From the NCBI GenBank assembly GCA_947477015.1, contig CANJSM010000003.1:1-47207 (forward strand): 47,207 bases of DNA, in the 5' to 3' direction. The position numbers were made by a program, and so were the translations under genes. The stretch's first letter is position 1, and each line of letters starts with the position of its first letter. The notes under the pieces are model-generated. The model did not search any database. It saw only the letters and a list, made by a program, of their open reading frames with translations, and had not been told where the DNA came from. The DNA is from Legionellaceae bacterium. Lineage in GTDB: Bacteria > Pseudomonadota > Gammaproteobacteria > Legionellales > Legionellaceae. This document shows, one piece after another, positions 9,611 through 18,162 of this stretch.

Positions 9611-10182
9611 GGTTTGCTCCAATAAGTCTTCTGTTCTGTAATCACTGCCGCCATAGGAACATCCCAAGGCTTTCGTTCAATAAAGTTTTGACGCTGAAAA
9701 TCGTATCCTACGCCGATTAATAGTGCAGGAGGCAGATGATGCGTCAAAGTTCGGTCATAATAACCGCCGCCCATGCCTAACCGCGTGCCGTGTTGATCAA
9801 ACGCGACTAATGGCATAAAAATAATGTCCAGTTCTGATGGTGAGAGAGCTTGCTCAGGTGTAACGTCAGGCTCTGGAATCCCAAAAATATTGTTATAAAA
9901 CACGGTGTTTTCTGTCACAGGTAAAAACAAGAGGGATTGATTGGCCTGAATGACGGGAAAACACATCGTCTTTTTTTTAAAATTTGATTGTAAACAGGTT
10001 AAATCAATTTCGCCATTCACAGGATGGTATATCGCAATGCGGGTGGCGTTTTGATAGCACTCGAGCGCCTTGATTTGTTCACAAATGCTTGCTGATGCGG
10101 CTGCTTGCTGAGCCGATGATAATTGTTTTCGAAGGTTTTGGTAGCGCACTCGCAGTGCTTTTTTGACGGCATTATCACTCAT
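9607..10182 (-). CDS. 5-formyltetrahydrofolate cyclo-ligase
   Basis: This enzyme uses ATP to convert 5-formyl-THF to 5,10-methenyl-THF in folate recycling. The 191 residues contain the substrate and ATP loop GMGGGYYDRTL and the N-terminal KKALRVRYQNLRKQL helix typical of the family (YgfA/FolD-independent cyclo-ligase). I prefer the ATG at 10182, which overlaps the upstream DUF2520 gene by 8 nt, over an in-frame ATG deeper in that gene. No 6S RNA was identified next to it, unlike the enterobacterial arrangement. Confidence 0.93.
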   Translation of the reverse strand: MSDNAVKKALRVRYQNLRKQLSSAQQAAASASICEQIKALECYQNATRIAIYHPVNGEIDLTCLQSNFKKKTMCFPVIQANQSLLFLPVTENTVFYNNIFGIPEPDVTPEQALSPSELDIIFMPLVAFDQHGTRLGMGGGYYDRTLTHHLPPALLIGVGYDFQRQNFIERKPWDVPMAAVITEQKTYWSKP

Positions 10183-11011
10183 TGAGAGACGTCCTGAAAG
10201 CATCTTGCACGTTATCATCTAAGTGAGTGAATGGCAGCGTGGCAAGTCCTGCCGTTCGATACAATGCGTCAATTGAAGGGTTTTTTATGGCTTGTAAATG
10301 CTGATGAACAGTCTGTATATCTCCTCGCGATAACGGTCCTGTTAATGCCTCTGACGCATGATTTGAATGCTTTAAGTTATTTAAACTGCTTTGCATGAGG
10401 CCTTGGGTCATGCTGTTGGCTTGCGTTTCAGTGAGACCTGAATCCATCAATAGTTCGACCGCACACCCTGCCAAGGTCACGAGATAATTGGACGCCATGA
10501 CAGCTGCGGCATGATAGCTGGCTTTTTTAGCCGCTAGAATGGGGAGAACATTCGCTCCCATGTCGAAAAACAGCGTGGTTAATAAGTCAACCGCAAGCTC
10601 ATCGCCTTCTATTACACAGTCACAGTCTTTAAACGCATTTGATTGGGTATTGTTTTTACGAAACGCTTTCAATGGATGAATGCTGGCAATCAAACAACCT
10701 TGGCGTTTTAAAGGGGTTAACACATCAGAACTCAACGCACCACTACAATGCGCTACAATTCCGCTAACGCCACGTAATGACCGTGCAATCTCAGCAAGGC
10801 CATCATCCGGTGCGGTAATAAAGGTCACATCAACACTCGGCAGCTCAGTCAAAGACCCTACGGCAAGTCCTGCACCCAGCTCTGCGACCGCATCAACAGC
10901 ACTCTGAATACTCTGATTACACACCGCAACCAGCTCACAATCTGCTCGAGACAGCAACGATAACGCTAGATTTTTACCTAAACGTCCGGCACCAATGACA
11001 TTAAATCTCAC
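10175..11011 (-). CDS. Rossmann-like and DUF2520 domain protein
   Basis: This 278-residue protein starts with an NAD(P)-binding glycine motif, IGAGRLGKNLALSL, followed by a Rossmann half and then the helical DUF2520 domain (SIHPLKAFRK, KKASYHAAAVMASNYLVTLAG). It resembles ketopantoate or 6-phosphogluconate-type dehydrogenases, but no substrate is known. The start is a GTG at 11011. It is the first gene of the run with cyclo-ligase and EVE genes. Confidence 0.88.
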   Translation of the reverse strand: MRFNVIGAGRLGKNLALSLLSRADCELVAVCNQSIQSAVDAVAELGAGLAVGSLTELPSVDVTFITAPDDGLAEIARSLRGVSGIVAHCSGALSSDVLTPLKRQGCLIASIHPLKAFRKNNTQSNAFKDCDCVIEGDELAVDLLTTLFFDMGANVLPILAAKKASYHAAAVMASNYLVTLAGCAVELLMDSGLTETQANSMTQGLMQSSLNNLKHSNHASEALTGPLSRGDIQTVHQHLQAIKNPSIDALYRTAGLATLPFTHLDDNVQDAFRTSLNE

Positions 11012-11122
11012 AAGGGTCTCTTCGTATTCATTTGAAAAAGAGAGTATACCTTAGTGATCATATGGTCAACTAGATAGGTTTCACGGTATGATCCCTTATC
11101 AATTCATTTATTACAGTATCCT

Positions 11123-11971
11123 ATGACGAACGATTATTTAAAAACAGCGCCGCAATATATTATTCCGAAACGTGCTTTAAATGCTTATGCCCAATTCATG
11201 GCGAACATTCATATTCCCGTTATTAAAAATCGTTTAATACGCAATTTTATTAACGATTACAACGTCAACATGAGCGAAGCGTTGCAGGAGTCCGTTGAGA
11301 ATTATGCGTGTTTTAATGATTTTTTTATTCGTCATTTGAAACCGGGTGTTCGCCCGATTGCTGACGCGGGTATTGTCTCTCCTGTTGATGGAGCCATCAG
11401 TGAGATTGGCTCGATTACAGCTGGAAAAATTTTGCAGGCAAAAGGACGAGACTACACGGTCGGTGAATTGCTGGCTTGTGATGAAGGATTAAGTTCACAA
11501 TTCAATAATGGCCATTTCGCAACACTCTATCTGTCGCCAAAAGATTACCACCGTGTGCATATGCCGATTGAAGCGACGTTGAAAGAGATGATTTATGTTC
11601 CCGGAAAACTGTTTTCCGTGCAGCCAACAACCGCACGGGTTGTGCCTAAGCTATTTGCCCGCAATGAACGTCTCGTAGTCTTTTTTGATACGCCAATCGG
11701 CTTGATGGCCATGGTTTTGGTGGGTGCTATGGTTGTTGGTGCTATCGGAACCAGCTGGCACGGTGATATCCGTCGTGGCCGTAAACCGGTCCATTTTGAC
11801 TATCACGATGCCAATGTTGTTTTGAAAAAAGCGGCCGAAATGGGCTATTTTAAATTGGGTTCTACCGTGATTTTATTATTTGCTGATAATCAACAGATGC
11901 AGTGGAATGGCGATTTGCACGCTGGAGACAGTATTCGAATGGGTGAGGTTTTGGCGGATATAACTAATTAG
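11123..11971 (+). CDS. psd: phosphatidylserine decarboxylase proenzyme
   Basis: Psd makes phosphatidylethanolamine. The 282-residue proenzyme has the autocatalytic cleavage motif LGST near the C-terminus (FKLGSTVILLF), whose serine becomes the pyruvoyl group of the small subunit. The SPVDGAISEIG, YLSPKDYHRVHMP and catalytic-triad-type D/H residues are in place. It is a monocistronic unit between divergent DUF2520 and convergent mdcH; a palindromic element fills the 68-nt space to mdcH. Confidence 0.97.
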   Translation: MTNDYLKTAPQYIIPKRALNAYAQFMANIHIPVIKNRLIRNFINDYNVNMSEALQESVENYACFNDFFIRHLKPGVRPIADAGIVSPVDGAISEIGSITAGKILQAKGRDYTVGELLACDEGLSSQFNNGHFATLYLSPKDYHRVHMPIEATLKEMIYVPGKLFSVQPTTARVVPKLFARNERLVVFFDTPIGLMAMVLVGAMVVGAIGTSWHGDIRRGRKPVHFDYHDANVVLKKAAEMGYFKLGSTVILLFADNQQMQWNGDLHAGDSIRMGEVLADITN

Positions 11972-12021
11972 CGCTATATTCCATTTTTTGAGCAATGTGG
12001 TGTCACACGAACGTATAACTT

Positions 12022-12042
12022 GTTGGGCCAAGGCCCAACCTA
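12022..12042 (+). repeat. palindromic element between psd and mdcH; supplies the mdcH stop
   Basis: The core GTTGGGCCAAGGCCCAAC is at 12022-12039, identical to the left-edge copy, and is followed by the conserved CTA. On the minus strand that CTA is the TAG stop codon of mdcH. The element therefore ends exactly at the coding sequence. Confidence 0.9.
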
Positions 12043-12954
12043 CCTCAATATAGTCCTTAATCCAGAGACCTTGTCAAAATCATCCAACGCATAAGTCCGC
12101 ATGGCTGGATTAACCCGCGAAAACATGTTTTTTAACGTGGATTTTGGGCCGAGATCCAGAAATCTGTCCATATTATACTCCTCAGCGATATGCATGAGTT
12201 TATTCCAATGCAAGGTGTGGGAGAGCTCATTGGCTAACACCGGGAGCATTTCTGAGGTGGCTGAGATCATCGTCACAGTTAATGCATTTAAAATCGGATA
12301 ACTCATTGTGTAATTTTGGCATTCTGTTTGCAGGTAAGATGAAAAATTCACCGTTGCGGTTTGTAAAATAGGGGTATGTGAAGGCAGTTGAATGGGGAGT
12401 CTTTCTATTTTTAAAATTCCTTGCGAGTGCGCTTCGTTGATGAGTAAATCCATGTTTTCATTTAAGCCTCCTATCACAACGTGATCAGAATTAATGATGA
12501 TCGCAAGATGGCAGTTAAATTGATGGGCTAAAGCACTAGCGCTGACGAGATTAATGTTTCCTTTTAATACAGTTAGTCCAGCAGGTTTATTCCCTGCCGC
12601 TTCAATCATGCAGTTAACGCGTTGTTTAATGAGTTCAATCATCTTGTCCAAAGGAATTTGAGCGCTGGCGCAAAAAGCTGCGACTTCGCCTAAGCTATAT
12701 CCACACAATAGTACCTGGCTCGGTAGGCTTGCTTGGATGCTGCGAAAGGCACCCACTGAGAGCAATGCGATAAATAATTGTGAATACAACACATCGAAGC
12801 AATGCTTACGGATAATGTGTTCGTCCAGCAGATTCAAACCTAATAATTCGCTGGCTTCCGTTAGCCATTGAAGCCCAAACTCATCCAGTTTGAGGTGATT
12901 AAACATGCCAGGATACTGTGAGCCTTGGCCTGTAAAGCCTATTAAAAGGGTCAT
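12040..12954 (-). CDS. mdcH: malonate decarboxylase malonyl transferase MdcH
   Basis: MdcH is the malonyl-CoA:ACP transacylase that primes malonate decarboxylase by loading malonyl onto the MdcC prosthetic group. The 304 residues show the FabD-type fold with GQGSQYPGM at the N-terminus and the nucleophile elbow GYSLG (Ser87). It is transcribed divergently from mdcA, with 106 nt between starts. Its TAG stop is formed by the edge of the palindromic element at 12022-12042. A housekeeping FabD is the alternative, but fab genes are absent and mdc genes are adjacent. Confidence 0.88.
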   Translation of the reverse strand: MTLLIGFTGQGSQYPGMFNHLKLDEFGLQWLTEASELLGLNLLDEHIIRKHCFDVLYSQLFIALLSVGAFRSIQASLPSQVLLCGYSLGEVAAFCASAQIPLDKMIELIKQRVNCMIEAAGNKPAGLTVLKGNINLVSASALAHQFNCHLAIIINSDHVVIGGLNENMDLLINEAHSQGILKIERLPIQLPSHTPILQTATVNFSSYLQTECQNYTMSYPILNALTVTMISATSEMLPVLANELSHTLHWNKLMHIAEEYNMDRFLDLGPKSTLKNMFSRVNPAMRTYALDDFDKVSGLRTILR

Positions 12955-12999
12955 TTTAATTCTGCCTCGGTATTAAAAATAGGATCATAAGATAACGTA

Positions 13000-13027
13000 T
13001 TTACAATCAGAGGTACTAGTCTATACT
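13000..13027 (+). promoter_or_regulatory. candidate sigma-70 promoter of the mdcA operon
   Basis: TTTACA (13000-13005) and TATACT (13022-13027) are separated by 16 nt, 33 nt upstream of the mdcA ATG. Inverted hexamers ACGTAT (12995-13000) and ATACGT (13035-13040) flank the pair and could be a regulator site, but this is speculative. Confidence 0.5.
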
Positions 13028-13060
13028 CTTTTATATACGTGAGCAGAACGGGATGTCGGC

Positions 13061-14704
13061 ATGTTAAACCACAAAAAAGAGGATTATTTAAATCGTCTTT
13101 CTCTAGCAAGCCCCTACATTGAACGAAATAAATTTATCAATATTCATGATCTGGTGACCATTCTGTCTCTGGTGATTCGAAGTGGCGACAGGGTTTGTAT
13201 CGAAGGGGATAACCAAAAGCAAGCGCTCTACCTTGCTAAAGCACTCGTACAATTGGATCCTGGCACTATTAATCAGCTACACATGATTCAATCCGCGATT
13301 GTATTGCCTGAACATTTGGATGTGTTTGACAAAGGCATTGCGGAAAAAATAGACTTTTCGTTTGCAGGCCCACAGGCCGTGCGTTTAGCCAATATGATTG
13401 ATCAGGGAAAAATCAAAATTGGTAACATACACACCTATAATGAACTGTATGCGCGTTTAGTGGTTGATTTAACCCCTAATGTTTGTTTGGTGATGGCAGA
13501 GCAGGCTGATCATCAAGGAAACTTGTATACTGGACCCAATACAGAAGATACGCCAGCCATAGTCGAGGCAGTTACGTTTAAAAATGGCTTGGTGATTGTG
13601 CAAGTGAATGAAATTGTCGACAAAATACCCCGGGTTGATATTCCAGCTGACTGGGTTGACATGATTGTTAAAAGTCCAGAGCCTGCTAATATAGCGCCTT
13701 TATTTACACGCGATCCAGCTGGCATTGACGACATTAAAATATTAATGGCGATGATGGTGATCAAGGGTATTTATGACCCCTATCAAGTGAATATTTTAAA
13801 TCACGGCATTGGCTTTAATACCAGTGCGATCGAGTTATTATTGCCTACTTATGCCACTGATTTGGGTTTAAAAGGGAAAATTTGCTCTTATTGGGTAGTT
13901 AATCCATTGCCAACACTCATCCCAGCGATTGAATCAGGATTTGTTAAATCAATCTATGCGTTTGGTGGAGAAGTGGGCATGAATGCATATGCTGCTGCAC
14001 GACCTGATATATTTTGTATCGGTAAAGATGGCTCCTTGCGTTCTAATCGCATGTTTGGACAATTGGCAGGACATTATGCCTGTGACGCATTTGTTGGTTC
14101 TACCTTGCAAATCGATACAGCGGGCAATAGTTCTACAGCCACTTCAGGTCGGATTGCAGGATTTGGTGGCGCGCCGAATATGGGATGTGATGCACCTGGT
14201 CGACGTCATAGTTCTTATGCTTGGTTAAAGGCTGGCAAAGAGCGATGCGATGCGCTGGCGTCAAAAACACCACGAGGCAGAAAACTCGTGATTCAAATGG
14301 TTGAAACTTTCCAAAATCAAACGGAACCAACCTTTGTTGAAACATTAGATGCGTGGGACATTCAACAAAAAATATCCAGTGATCTTCCACCAATTATGAT
14401 TTATGGTGATGACATTAGTCACATCGTGACGGAAGAGGGTATTGCTAATCTGCTGTTGTGTCGCTCGTTGGAAGAACGTGAGCAAGCCATCCGAGGCGTG
14501 GCAGGTTACACGCCCGTTGGTTTAAAACGTGATAAAACAAAGGTAGACGAATTAAGACAACGCGGTGTGATTATTCGAGCCGATGATTTAGGGATTAAAT
14601 TTTCTGCAGCAACACGTGAATTGCTTGCAGCCAAAACCATTCGAGAGCTGGTTGATTTATCCAATGGCCTATATAAGCCGCCCTCAACATTTAGAAGCTG
14701 GTAG
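13061..14704 (+). CDS. mdcA: malonate decarboxylase alpha subunit, acetyl-ACP:malonate ACP transferase
   Basis: MdcA exchanges acetyl for malonyl on the carrier subunit during biotin-independent malonate decarboxylation to acetate and CO2. The 547-residue length is typical. Recognisable blocks are GDRVCIEGDNQKQA near the N-terminus, NVCLVMAEQADHQGNLYTG, FGGEVGMNAYAAARPD, and GRIAGFGGAPNMGCDAPGRR in the second half. It heads the mdcA-mdcCD-mdcE-mdcG-mdcB operon; the next start lies 7 nt after its stop. Confidence 0.95.
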   Translation: MLNHKKEDYLNRLSLASPYIERNKFINIHDLVTILSLVIRSGDRVCIEGDNQKQALYLAKALVQLDPGTINQLHMIQSAIVLPEHLDVFDKGIAEKIDFSFAGPQAVRLANMIDQGKIKIGNIHTYNELYARLVVDLTPNVCLVMAEQADHQGNLYTGPNTEDTPAIVEAVTFKNGLVIVQVNEIVDKIPRVDIPADWVDMIVKSPEPANIAPLFTRDPAGIDDIKILMAMMVIKGIYDPYQVNILNHGIGFNTSAIELLLPTYATDLGLKGKICSYWVVNPLPTLIPAIESGFVKSIYAFGGEVGMNAYAAARPDIFCIGKDGSLRSNRMFGQLAGHYACDAFVGSTLQIDTAGNSSTATSGRIAGFGGAPNMGCDAPGRRHSSYAWLKAGKERCDALASKTPRGRKLVIQMVETFQNQTEPTFVETLDAWDIQQKISSDLPPIMIYGDDISHIVTEEGIANLLLCRSLEEREQAIRGVAGYTPVGLKRDKTKVDELRQRGVIIRADDLGIKFSAATRELLAAKTIRELVDLSNGLYKPPSTFRSW

Positions 14705-14711
14705 ATGCATC

Positions 14712-15899
14712 ATGGAAAAATTTATATTTAATTACTCCTTAACGACGCCACCGATTCAAGGCAAACGGACCGTTTGTGGCGTAGTAGGCTCTGGCAATCT
14801 CGAGGTCATCGTTGAGGGAAACACTACGACGACATTTGAGGTTGCAACGTCAGTTGGAAATTTTCAAGCCATTTGGCAGTCGGTTATTGATGATTTTGTC
14901 AATGAATATCATCCGGCAGGATTGAAATTTATCTTAAATGACAATGGTGCTACGCCTTTTACCGTGTCATTGCGCTTGCGGCAAGCCATCGAGCAATTTC
15001 AAACGGAATCTCATATCGGTAGCAATCATGTCGAGCTGGATGCTCGCAAGCGTATTATATCAGTATTGGATGAGCACTCCTTTAAAGAGTGGTTAGCAGA
15101 AGATTATTTTTACAGCCCGCACCTAGCTGCATTGGGTTTACCGTGTCAAGCCGATGATGGGTTAGTGATTGGATCAGGGACTGTTTTAGGTAAAACCACC
15201 CTGATTGCCGCTCAACAAAAAGACTTCATGGGCGGTGCTGTAGGCGAGCTGCATGGCGCTAAACTCACGGGTTTGTTTTATAGAGCGATTGAATTAAATG
15301 TCAATGCAGTAGTGTTGTTGATAGACAGTGGTGGTGTCAGGCTTCAGGAAGCGAATGCGGGTGAAATTGCTATTTCTGAAATCATCCGTGCCGTATTGTT
15401 GGCACGACAGCATGGCATTGTAACCGTAGGCATTGTGTGTGGAAAAAATGGTGCTTATGGCGGCATGGGGATTATTTCAACTTGTCTTGATTACCTTATC
15501 GTTAATGAAGTAGCACGGATTGGTGTATCAGGTGCTGAAGTCATTCAAACGGTGAAGGGGGTAGAGGCATTTGATGCCCGTGATCATGCTCTGGTGTGGC
15601 GAGTATATGGCGGCAGAACGCGTTATTTACAGCAGGTTGCTGCTGCCTATGTCCATTCTGACATTATCAGCATACGAAATAGCTTGCAAGATATCCTAAA
15701 AAGGCCACGCTGCTCGTTTATTGATAGAGTAAGGCAAGATCATGAATTATTGATGCAACGATTGGAACAAACACAAGGTTATCAAGAGGAAGGTGCTTAT
15801 TTGGCGAAAGATCATCCTGAGCTAGTTAAAACCATTTTTGAAATGAATTCTAAAGAGTTTTTGGTGGCAGCAAGGCAATTATTGAAAAATGGAGATTAA
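14712..15899 (+). CDS. fused malonate decarboxylase acyl carrier (MdcC) and beta subunit (MdcD)
   Basis: One 395-residue reading frame joins two normally separate subunits. Residues 1 to about 100 are MdcC-like, with the prosthetic-group attachment segment VVGSGNLEV (candidate serine 27) and the NDNGATPFTVSLRLRQAIE pattern. Residues from about 120 to the end are MdcD, a carboxyl-transferase-type decarboxylase subunit with HGAKLTGLFYRAIE, LLIDSGGVRLQEANAGE and GAYGGMG. The junction has no stop or internal ATG with a good ribosome site that would restore two genes. The start at 14712 follows the mdcA stop by 7 nt. The carrier would be tethered to the decarboxylase. Confidence 0.93.
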   Translation: MEKFIFNYSLTTPPIQGKRTVCGVVGSGNLEVIVEGNTTTTFEVATSVGNFQAIWQSVIDDFVNEYHPAGLKFILNDNGATPFTVSLRLRQAIEQFQTESHIGSNHVELDARKRIISVLDEHSFKEWLAEDYFYSPHLAALGLPCQADDGLVIGSGTVLGKTTLIAAQQKDFMGGAVGELHGAKLTGLFYRAIELNVNAVVLLIDSGGVRLQEANAGEIAISEIIRAVLLARQHGIVTVGIVCGKNGAYGGMGIISTCLDYLIVNEVARIGVSGAEVIQTVKGVEAFDARDHALVWRVYGGRTRYLQQVAAAYVHSDIISIRNSLQDILKRPRCSFIDRVRQDHELLMQRLEQTQGYQEEGAYLAKDHPELVKTIFEMNSKEFLVAARQLLKNGD

Positions 15900-15900
15900 C

Positions 15901-16611
15901 ATGATTTCTTTAGTTGGCGTCTTAACAACAATATTTGGAACCCACTATAATCTTGCTGAAACAGAGTCCGTTGTGTTTGGCCATGGACAAATCAATGATC
16001 AATCCTTTCACCTGTTGGGCGTGAAAGAATCGACCGATTTTGGTGCTCAACAAGCCTTTATCATGGCCGAAAGGGCGTTGCACATCTTGGATTCAACCTC
16101 AACCGATCCGGTGCTGTTACTTGTTGATGTAACCGGGCAGCAATTGAGTATGCGTGATGAATGGATTGGCATGCACCAATATTTTTCTCATTTATTGATG
16201 TGTTTAGAATGTCTTCGAACACAAGGCAATCCATTGATTTCATTGATTTATAATCAAGCCATCGGGGGCGCTTTTATTGCTTATGGCCTGACTGCGGATA
16301 CGATTTTGGCGCTACCTGAAGCGAAAGTAGCTGTGATGTGGTTAGATGCAATGGCTAGAATCACCAAATTGGATGTTTCCGAGCTTGAAGCGCTTAGTAA
16401 AACATCGCCTGTGTTTGCCCCTGGGGTTAAAAATTTCCATCAATTGGGTGGAATCACCTCCATCGTGAAACCTGAAAAGGTAGCACAGGCTTTATTGAAT
16501 GCAGTAGCAAAACACAATACCACTGATCTCCGTGCCCAAGATGGCTTTCAGCGGGGAGGTCGACAATGTGCTTATCCCATTATACAGAAGGTGTTGAAAC
16601 AATCATTATGA
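15901..16611 (+). CDS. mdcE: malonate decarboxylase gamma subunit
   Basis: MdcE pairs with MdcD as the decarboxylase that removes CO2 from malonyl-S-carrier. The 236-residue protein has the crotonase/carboxyltransferase-like segments LLLVDVTGQQLSMRDEWIG and NQAIGGAFIAYGLTAD, followed by ALPEAKVAVMW. The ATG at 15901 has GGAG seven to ten bases upstream, inside the end of the mdcCD gene; an in-frame ATG at 15889 is less well placed. Its stop overlaps the mdcG start as ATGA. Confidence 0.94.
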   Translation: MISLVGVLTTIFGTHYNLAETESVVFGHGQINDQSFHLLGVKESTDFGAQQAFIMAERALHILDSTSTDPVLLLVDVTGQQLSMRDEWIGMHQYFSHLLMCLECLRTQGNPLISLIYNQAIGGAFIAYGLTADTILALPEAKVAVMWLDAMARITKLDVSELEALSKTSPVFAPGVKNFHQLGGITSIVKPEKVAQALLNAVAKHNTTDLRAQDGFQRGGRQCAYPIIQKVLKQSL

Positions 16612-17237
16612 CTGAACGGCATCAATTGATTTATCTAAAAAAACAACCTAAGTTTGAATTAACCTCAACACATCAACACACGGATGCCATTCGTCAAGCC
16701 ATAGCGTCATGGCTTGACGCGGGTTTACCCTGCATTTATACGCGCCAACCCGACTCTAATACCTCAAGCATTCATCTAGGCCTCACGGTTTTGATTGAAA
16801 AGCAACGCCATCGGGCAGGACTGGTGATTAATGAGGCGATGATAGAACGAATTTCGCCCCTACCCACCTTAAACGAATGTCTTGAGAGGTTTGAGCATGT
16901 ACAATATACCCATGTTTATGGATCATTTTTGTTTCAATATTTATCTAAAGACACGTTGTTTTCTCCGTCATCTTTTGTAAATAAATATTCTGATTTGGAT
17001 CTGTTGATTGACTATCGGCAAGCCTCGCTAAAGGACTTAGTGCACCATATAAGTGCTGTGAGTGATGCAACGCAGCGAAGAATTGATGGTGAAATACGGT
17101 TCAAAGGCATAGGTGATGTGTCTATCCATGAATTATTGAATACGGTCAGTGATCAATTATTGGTTAAAACCTCTAACCATACTTTTTTAATGAGTAGAAA
17201 TACACTTTATGAATCTTATCCCGGTTTGCTTGGCTAA
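16608..17237 (+). CDS. mdcG: malonate decarboxylase holo-carrier synthase
   Basis: MdcG transfers phosphoribosyl-dephospho-CoA from its triphosphoribosyl precursor onto the serine of the MdcC domain. The 209 residues carry the nucleotidyltransferase motif GSFLFQYLS followed by YSDLDLLIDY, which supplies the two metal-binding aspartates. The start at 16608 overlaps the mdcE stop as ATGA; an in-frame upstream ATG at 16566 is inside mdcE. The next gene begins before or just after its stop. Confidence 0.92.
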   Translation: MTERHQLIYLKKQPKFELTSTHQHTDAIRQAIASWLDAGLPCIYTRQPDSNTSSIHLGLTVLIEKQRHRAGLVINEAMIERISPLPTLNECLERFEHVQYTHVYGSFLFQYLSKDTLFSPSSFVNKYSDLDLLIDYRQASLKDLVHHISAVSDATQRRIDGEIRFKGIGDVSIHELLNTVSDQLLVKTSNHTFLMSRNTLYESYPGLLG

Positions 17238-18162
17238 TACGAAACAGATGGCTCGGTTGTTGGCGCGCTTCGCAATACGTGCGCTGTACTTTGAAGTCAA
17301 AGCATACCCAAAGCCTGGCTTGGTTAGCTTTGTTTGCAATGGAGCACATCACGACATGAATGGTGAATTGTTTTATCGCAGTTTATTTTCATTGCGGCAT
17401 TATTTTTATCAATTGGTGGTACAAGATGTGATTGACTCTCGGTTTGAGGTATTAAAATCGCTAGCGATTCAAGCCGAAGAGCGGATGTTGGTCGCCACCC
17501 ATGGCGTGAACACGCATCGAGGTGCACTGTTTGCTTTAGGGCTTATTTGTGTGTCAACAGCAAGGCTTGCTGCTATCAAACCTGCATTCACAGCGCTAGA
17601 TCTGCATCAGCAAATCATTGATGATTGGAACGCTACTTTAGCTAACCATGCGTTGCTTGAAAACAGTCATGGCTCGCAAGTCTACCAAAAACATCCCATT
17701 GTCGGAGCCAAACAAATGGCGATGCAGGGGTATGGGATTGTCTTTAATCTGTTGGGGTCATTTGTCTCGTTATTGGAACAAGGTGAATCTTTGGATGCCT
17801 CTTGTTTGTATGCTTATGCAATCTTGTTGGCCGAGATTGATGACACAAACATTCTATATAGAAAAGACAAGACGGGATTGGCGTTTGCAAAACAAAAAGC
17901 CAATCAATTATTGCAGATCGATTGCGTACGCAAGAGACGACAGTTTGCATTGAGCGTTCATCGAGAGTTTGTAAGCCAACAGATTAGTCCTGGTGGTGTT
18001 GGCGATCTGTTAGCCGTATTGTTATTTCTAGTTCAGCTATTTCATGCGCCTCTGCGTAAATTAAATGGTCAACGAGCACACCATGGCATTGGCATAAGCG
18101 TTACCGGTTTTGAGGGTTGTGCTGACTTGACTATTGATGACGTTGAAATGGCCTTGTCCTAA
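17209..18162 (+). CDS. mdcB: triphosphoribosyl-dephospho-CoA synthase (MdcB/CitG family)
   Basis: MdcB makes the prosthetic-group precursor from dephospho-CoA and ATP. Family motifs are YPKPGLVS near the N-terminus, SHGSQVYQKHPIVGAKQMA, EIDDTNILYR, and SPGGVGDLLAVLLFL. ATG 17209 overlaps mdcG by 29 nt; ATG 17248, 10 nt after the mdcG stop, is an equally plausible start, and neither has a clear ribosome site. The last 102 nt overlap, on the opposite strand, the 3' end of a beta-barrel protein gene. No mdcL/mdcM, mdcF or mdcR follows. Confidence 0.92.
   Translation: MNLIPVCLANTKQMARLLARFAIRALYFEVKAYPKPGLVSFVCNGAHHDMNGELFYRSLFSLRHYFYQLVVQDVIDSRFEVLKSLAIQAEERMLVATHGVNTHRGALFALGLICVSTARLAAIKPAFTALDLHQQIIDDWNATLANHALLENSHGSQVYQKHPIVGAKQMAMQGYGIVFNLLGSFVSLLEQGESLDASCLYAYAILLAEIDDTNILYRKDKTGLAFAKQKANQLLQIDCVRKRRQFALSVHREFVSQQISPGGVGDLLAVLLFLVQLFHAPLRKLNGQRAHHGIGISVTGFEGCADLTIDDVEMALS

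Noticed and set aside
10175-10240. Possible 6S RNA next to the cyclo-ligase gene
   Set aside because: In some gammaproteobacteria ssrS adjoins ygfA, but here the neighbouring space is fully coding (overlap with the DUF2520 gene), and no 6S-like fold fits.
14616-14711. Upstream extension of the mdcCD frame
   Set aside because: The extra codons lie inside mdcA in another frame. The ATG at 14712, seven bases after the mdcA stop, starts the recognisable MdcC sequence.
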